A DNA stretch of 8,994 nucleotides from an uncultured Pedobacter sp. (GTDB taxonomy: Bacteria; Bacteroidota; Bacteroidia; Sphingobacteriales; Sphingobacteriaceae). The notes beneath the pieces are model-generated. The model was given only the letters and a program-made list of their open reading frames with translations, did not search any database and was not told where the DNA came from. The position numbers were made by a program, and so were the translations under genes. Numbering within the stretch: position 1 is the first letter of the stretch; each line of letters opens with the position of its first letter. Location of the stretch: contig CAMLDJ010000222.1 in the NCBI GenBank assembly GCA_946478755.1, forward strand, positions 1-8,994, in the 5' to 3' direction. Below are positions 5,836 through 8,994 of the stretch, in pieces.

Positions 5836-7985
5836 GAGGAAAGCTTTATAAGAAACTGCTCATCATTTCCCTATGTTTAAGTTATTCCCTTCTTATAAAA
5901 GCTTCTTTCAATGAAACGAAGGATTCTATCATTAACATTACCAGTCATGCCAGCATTTTAGTTGATTTTCCGGACACAGCCTCTATCGGTTCTGTCCTAA
6001 AAGCCCGCGACAAATTCAAGCCTTTAAACACCAAGTTTATCAACTTTGCAGAGATAAGCAAACCGATATGGTTAAAGGCTGCCACAGTGGACATTTCAAA
6101 GATCCGGAATGTGAGCATCATGATTGACCAGGCAAGGATGATCATCTCCGACATTTACTTTGTGAAGGGCGACCGGGTACTGCATAAAATTATGAGTAAA
6201 CCCTATAGCACGATAGCAGATCTGGAATTTCCAGGCAACACAAAAAGCCATCGTATTCCAGCCTCAGTAATTGCCCAGCAGCCCGACATCATCCTTAAAC
6301 TGTACTCGGATGAAATTGTGATCGCTCCTGTATTTATAGCGCCCAAGTATAAATTTAATAACATTTTTGCCCAGCGCGACATATTTTTCGGCATGTATAC
6401 AGGGGTCATGGTCATCATGTTCACCTACAATCTATTCCTTTATTTCAGCATTAAAGACAGCAGCTACCTGAATTATATCTTCTGTATCTTTTTTACCTGG
6501 GCCACCCAAACTGCACTGCAAGGTTATTTCACAAAGTACTTCCTGTTAAATGAAGGCTGGCTTAATAACATTTCCGTCTGTTTGTTTGCAAATCTGGGGC
6601 TCGTGGCATCGATTATGTTCACACAGTCGTTCCTCAATACTAAGGTAAATGCACCAAAAAACAACCGGATAATTAATGTGCTGCTGGTCCTTTCCATTCT
6701 CAACAGTTTACTGTTGCTGGTTGGCTTTAAGCAGTTCTCTTTTATTGCCATGCAGATCTTAATTCTGGCTGGTTCAATTATTGGAACTTATACGGCTTAT
6801 CAATCCTTCTTTCATAAAAAATTTAAGCCCGCCGGATATTACCTGGCTTCCTGGTCGTTTCTGTTTTTTGGAATGCTGATTTTTATTCTGAAGGATTATG
6901 AAATATTGCCCTATAATGGTTACACTACTTATGCGGTCCAGTTTACTTCTGTGATAGAAGTAATGCTCCTTTCATTTGCACTGGCCGACCGTATAAACTT
7001 TTTCAAGAAAGAGAACGAGCTCGCCCAGCAACGTGCCCTCCGGATATCGAAAGAAAATGAGCAATTAATTCTTCAGCAGAATATGGAGTTAGAGAAAAAG
7101 GTAAATGAACGGACAGAGGCATTACAGGAAACAAATGCAAATCTGAATAATGCATTAAGCAATCTAAAAAATGCGCAATCCCAACTGGTAGATGCGGAAA
7201 AGATGGCTGCGTTAGGACAGTTAACCGCGGGTATTGCACATGAGATCAATAATCCAATAAACTTCGTCACCTCCAATATCAAACCCTTGCAATTAGATAT
7301 TGCCGATTTAAAAGAAGTCATTGAGCGCTATGAAAAGGTTGACTATTCTGTCGGTGTTGCGGAGCAGATCCAGGAAATTGAGACTTTTAAAAAACAAATA
7401 GACCTCGAATTCATCAACAATGAAATCGAATCTCTATTGACCGGTATTACTGATGGAGCAAAACGAACAGCAGAGATCATCAGAAGTTTAAGAAATTTCA
7501 GCCGTTTGGACGAAGACGACCTGAAGCCAATTGATGTTAACGAAGGATTGCAGTCTACGCTTGTCCTGGTAAAAAATACAATGCCTGACAATCTAAAAGT
7601 GATCAAAGACTTCAAAAACCTGCCGAAGGTAGAATGCTTGCCTGGAAAAATAAATCAGGTATTTATGAACCTGATCTCTAATGCCATCCAAGCCATAAAA
7701 TCAAATGGGAAGGAAAGAGCAGAGGAACTTTTGACCATTTCTACCTGGTACGAGGACGATCATGTCAAAATTAGTATTCAGGACACCGGCACAGGTATGA
7801 CCGAGGAGGTTAAACATAAGATGTTTGAACCATTCTTTACGACAAAAGATATCGGCGAAGGAACCGGTTTAGGTTTATCAATAGTTTTTAGTATAATTGA
7901 GAAACATAAAGGTCATATCGATGTTCTCTCCGAGGTAGGTCAAGGTACAGAATTCATCATTAGATTACCTGTAAATACAAAATAA
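5832..7985 (+). CDS. 7TMR-DISM membrane sensor histidine kinase
   Basis: This 717-aa receptor kinase begins with a positively charged signal sequence (M-R-G-K-L-Y-K-K, hydrophobic to about 24). Residues about 30-165 form a periplasmic domain of the 7TMR-DISMED2 type, with N71-F72 and P-I-W80. DISMED2 domains are predicted to bind carbohydrate-like ligands. Seven membrane segments follow over about 185-385, starting after R182-D-I-F-F-G. A coiled coil (about 390-455) leads to the HisKA dimerisation domain with phosphoacceptor H470 in H-E-I-N-N-P. The ATPase domain is complete: N-box N613-L-I-S-N617, G1 box D651-T-G-T-G655, F box around F-E-P-F-F, G2 box G675-E-G-T-G-L-G681. There is no attached receiver, so phosphate must go to a separate protein; the adjacent REC-kinase and the divergent REC protein are the obvious candidates. 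The start codon overlaps the stop of the acyltransferase-like gene by 4 bases. Confidence 0.95.
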   Translation: MRGKLYKKLLIISLCLSYSLLIKASFNETKDSIINITSHASILVDFPDTASIGSVLKARDKFKPLNTKFINFAEISKPIWLKAATVDISKIRNVSIMIDQARMIISDIYFVKGDRVLHKIMSKPYSTIADLEFPGNTKSHRIPASVIAQQPDIILKLYSDEIVIAPVFIAPKYKFNNIFAQRDIFFGMYTGVMVIMFTYNLFLYFSIKDSSYLNYIFCIFFTWATQTALQGYFTKYFLLNEGWLNNISVCLFANLGLVASIMFTQSFLNTKVNAPKNNRIINVLLVLSILNSLLLLVGFKQFSFIAMQILILAGSIIGTYTAYQSFFHKKFKPAGYYLASWSFLFFGMLIFILKDYEILPYNGYTTYAVQFTSVIEVMLLSFALADRINFFKKENELAQQRALRISKENEQLILQQNMELEKKVNERTEALQETNANLNNALSNLKNAQSQLVDAEKMAALGQLTAGIAHEINNPINFVTSNIKPLQLDIADLKEVIERYEKVDYSVGVAEQIQEIETFKKQIDLEFINNEIESLLTGITDGAKRTAEIIRSLRNFSRLDEDDLKPIDVNEGLQSTLVLVKNTMPDNLKVIKDFKNLPKVECLPGKINQVFMNLISNAIQAIKSNGKERAEELLTISTWYEDDHVKISIQDTGTGMTEEVKHKMFEPFFTTKDIGEGTGLGLSIVFSIIEKHKGHIDVLSEVGQGTEFIIRLPVNTK
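5841..5904 (+). repeat. Long imperfect hairpin at the 5' end of the sensor kinase gene
   Basis: TTTATAAGAA (5845-5854) pairs exactly with TTCTTATAAA (5890-5899). The stem continues outward with AAGC (5841-5844) against GCTT (5901-5904), with A5900 bulged out. The total is 14 bp with a 35-base loop. It begins nine bases after the kinase ATG within the signal-peptide codons and shares the AAGCTTTAT start with the hairpin in the preceding gene. A role in translation rate or RNA processing is possible but unproven. Confidence 0.4.
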
Positions 7986-7997
7986 TCAAAGCGTACT

Positions 7998-8994
7998 ATG
8001 AGTGCACCCAATGTAAGAGTTCTATATATTGATGACGAAGAAAATAACTTGCACGCTTTCAGGGCAAGTTTCAGGCGGCAGTATGAAATATATACTGCGA
8101 TATCGGCTGCTGACGGTTTAAAGGTACTCCAAAGCGTTACTATACATGTTATTCTGGCCGACCAGAAAATGCCCGGCACTACGGGTGTAGAGTTCTTCAA
8201 AAGTATTACAGACACTTTTCCCGATCCGATAAGGATTTTGCTAACCGGTTATACGGATATTGAAGCGCTTGCAGATGCCATTAACCATGGTGACATTTAC
8301 AGGTATCTAACCAAGCCATGGAATGATCTTGAATTGCACAATTCCATAAAAAATGCCTATGATGCCTATAAAGCCAAAATTGACCTAAGGAACAAAGTGG
8401 CTGAACTGGAGAAAACAAATGATGAACTAAACAGGTTCATATACAGCATTTCCCATGAATTGAGGGCTCCGCTTGTTTCGGCAATGGGCATTGTAAACCT
8501 GGTGAAAATGGAAGGTCTTTATAACTCCAGCGGCGAGTACTGGAGCCTTATAGAAACCTGTTCCAACAAGCTGGATTACTATATTCAGAAAACACTCCAG
8601 TATTATAAGAACAATAAGACCGCTGCGGAAAACATTTCCATTGATTTCAATCAGCTGATACCAGGGTTAATAGATCTGTATGCATACACGGATAAGGAGA
8701 CCACATTTATTGTTGATATTGACCAAAAGGAAGAATTTTTTGGAGATGCCTTCAGGATTGAAGTTATACTTGGCAACCTGATTTCTAATGCGATAAAATA
8801 TCAGAAAGAAACAGAAGTAAATAAAAAAGTAAACATATATATAGAAGTTAGAAAAGAGCTGGCGGAGATTTCCATTTCCGACAATGGTATGGGCATTTTG
8901 AACGAACACCTGGAAAAAATATTCACGCAGTTCTTTAAGAGTAAAGTTAACCATGGTAGCGGATTAGGCTTATTTATTGTCAAAGAAGCATTAG
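7998..8994 (+). CDS. Receiver-histidine kinase protein (REC-HisKA-HATPase; 3' end outside window)
   Basis: ATG at 7998 opens a frame of 332 complete codons that reaches the window edge. Residues 1-125 are a receiver domain: D12-D13, phosphoacceptor D55 in A-D-Q-K-M-P, T83 in L-T-G-Y-T-D, K106 in T-K-P-W. A helical linker (about 115-145) joins it to HisKA with H153 in S-H-E-L-R-A-P. The ATPase domain has N-box N260-L-I-S-N264, G1 box D295-N-G-M-G299, and G2 box G320-S-G-L-G324, with the end missing. There is no signal peptide or membrane segment, so it is a cytosolic kinase whose input is its own receiver; it could integrate phosphate from the upstream 7TMR-DISM kinase. The gap to that gene is 12 bases with no Shine-Dalgarno, so it is read as the same operon. 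Further domains could follow beyond the edge. Confidence 0.93.
   Translation, partial: MSAPNVRVLYIDDEENNLHAFRASFRRQYEIYTAISAADGLKVLQSVTIHVILADQKMPGTTGVEFFKSITDTFPDPIRILLTGYTDIEALADAINHGDIYRYLTKPWNDLELHNSIKNAYDAYKAKIDLRNKVAELEKTNDELNRFIYSISHELRAPLVSAMGIVNLVKMEGLYNSSGEYWSLIETCSNKLDYYIQKTLQYYKNNKTAAENISIDFNQLIPGLIDLYAYTDKETTFIVDIDQKEEFFGDAFRIEVILGNLISNAIKYQKETEVNKKVNIYIEVRKELAEISISDNGMGILNEHLEKIFTQFFKSKVNHGSGLGLFIVKEAL

Noticed and set aside
7982..7997. Possible operon break between the 7TM kinase and the REC-kinase
   Set aside because: The gap is only 12 bases with no hairpin or promoter-like element, so both are treated as one transcription unit.
2817..8994. Classical LuxI/LuxR quorum sensing or a TOMM-type peptide pathway
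   Set aside because: There is no LuxR-type helix-turn-helix regulator, no YcaO protein and no precursor peptide gene in the window, so only a resemblance in enzyme types can be claimed.

Overview
The window reads as a chromosomal segment of a Bacteroidota bacterium. A Sphingobacteriaceae-like member (Pedobacter or Mucilaginibacter type) is a guess. The basis is: a large secreted protein with an IgGFc-binding-like N-terminal domain followed by PKD domains; a 7TMR-DISM sensor kinase; AT-rich starts almost without Shine-Dalgarno sequences; and moderate-to-low GC. No rRNA, tRNA, CRISPR array, transposase or phage gene was seen, and coding is dense, with no gene-free stretch longer than about 120 bases.

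Layout. Bases 1-2214 (minus) hold the N-terminal 738 codons of a surface protein that runs off the left edge. Bases 2244-2699 (minus) encode a single-domain response regulator. It lies 29 bases upstream of the surface gene, and a perfect 14-bp hairpin sits between them. A 117-bp AT-rich intergenic region separates this pair from a tightly packed plus-strand cluster of four genes. These are a 771-aa ThiF/E1-nitroreductase fusion (Rv1355c/MoeY-like, 2817-5132), a 238-aa GNAT-like putative N-acyltransferase (5119-5835, TTG start), a 717-aa 7TMR-DISM histidine kinase (5832-7985), and a receiver-histidine kinase protein that runs off the right edge (7998-8994). The first three plus-strand genes overlap their neighbours by 14 and 4 bp, and the last gap is 12 bp, so they are probably one operon.

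How they may work together (inference). The two enzymes have the composition of a small-molecule synthesis pair: an adenylating E1-like domain, a flavin nitroreductase-like domain, and an acyltransferase-like protein. They are translationally linked to a membrane receptor kinase with a periplasmic ligand-binding domain. A cytosolic REC-kinase and a divergent REC-only protein carry strikingly similar receiver domains (about 59% identical by eye) and are natural phosphorelay partners. The cluster is therefore a candidate self-contained make-and-sense signalling system, with the divergent surface protein as a possible output. The chemistry and the ligand cannot be read from the sequence.
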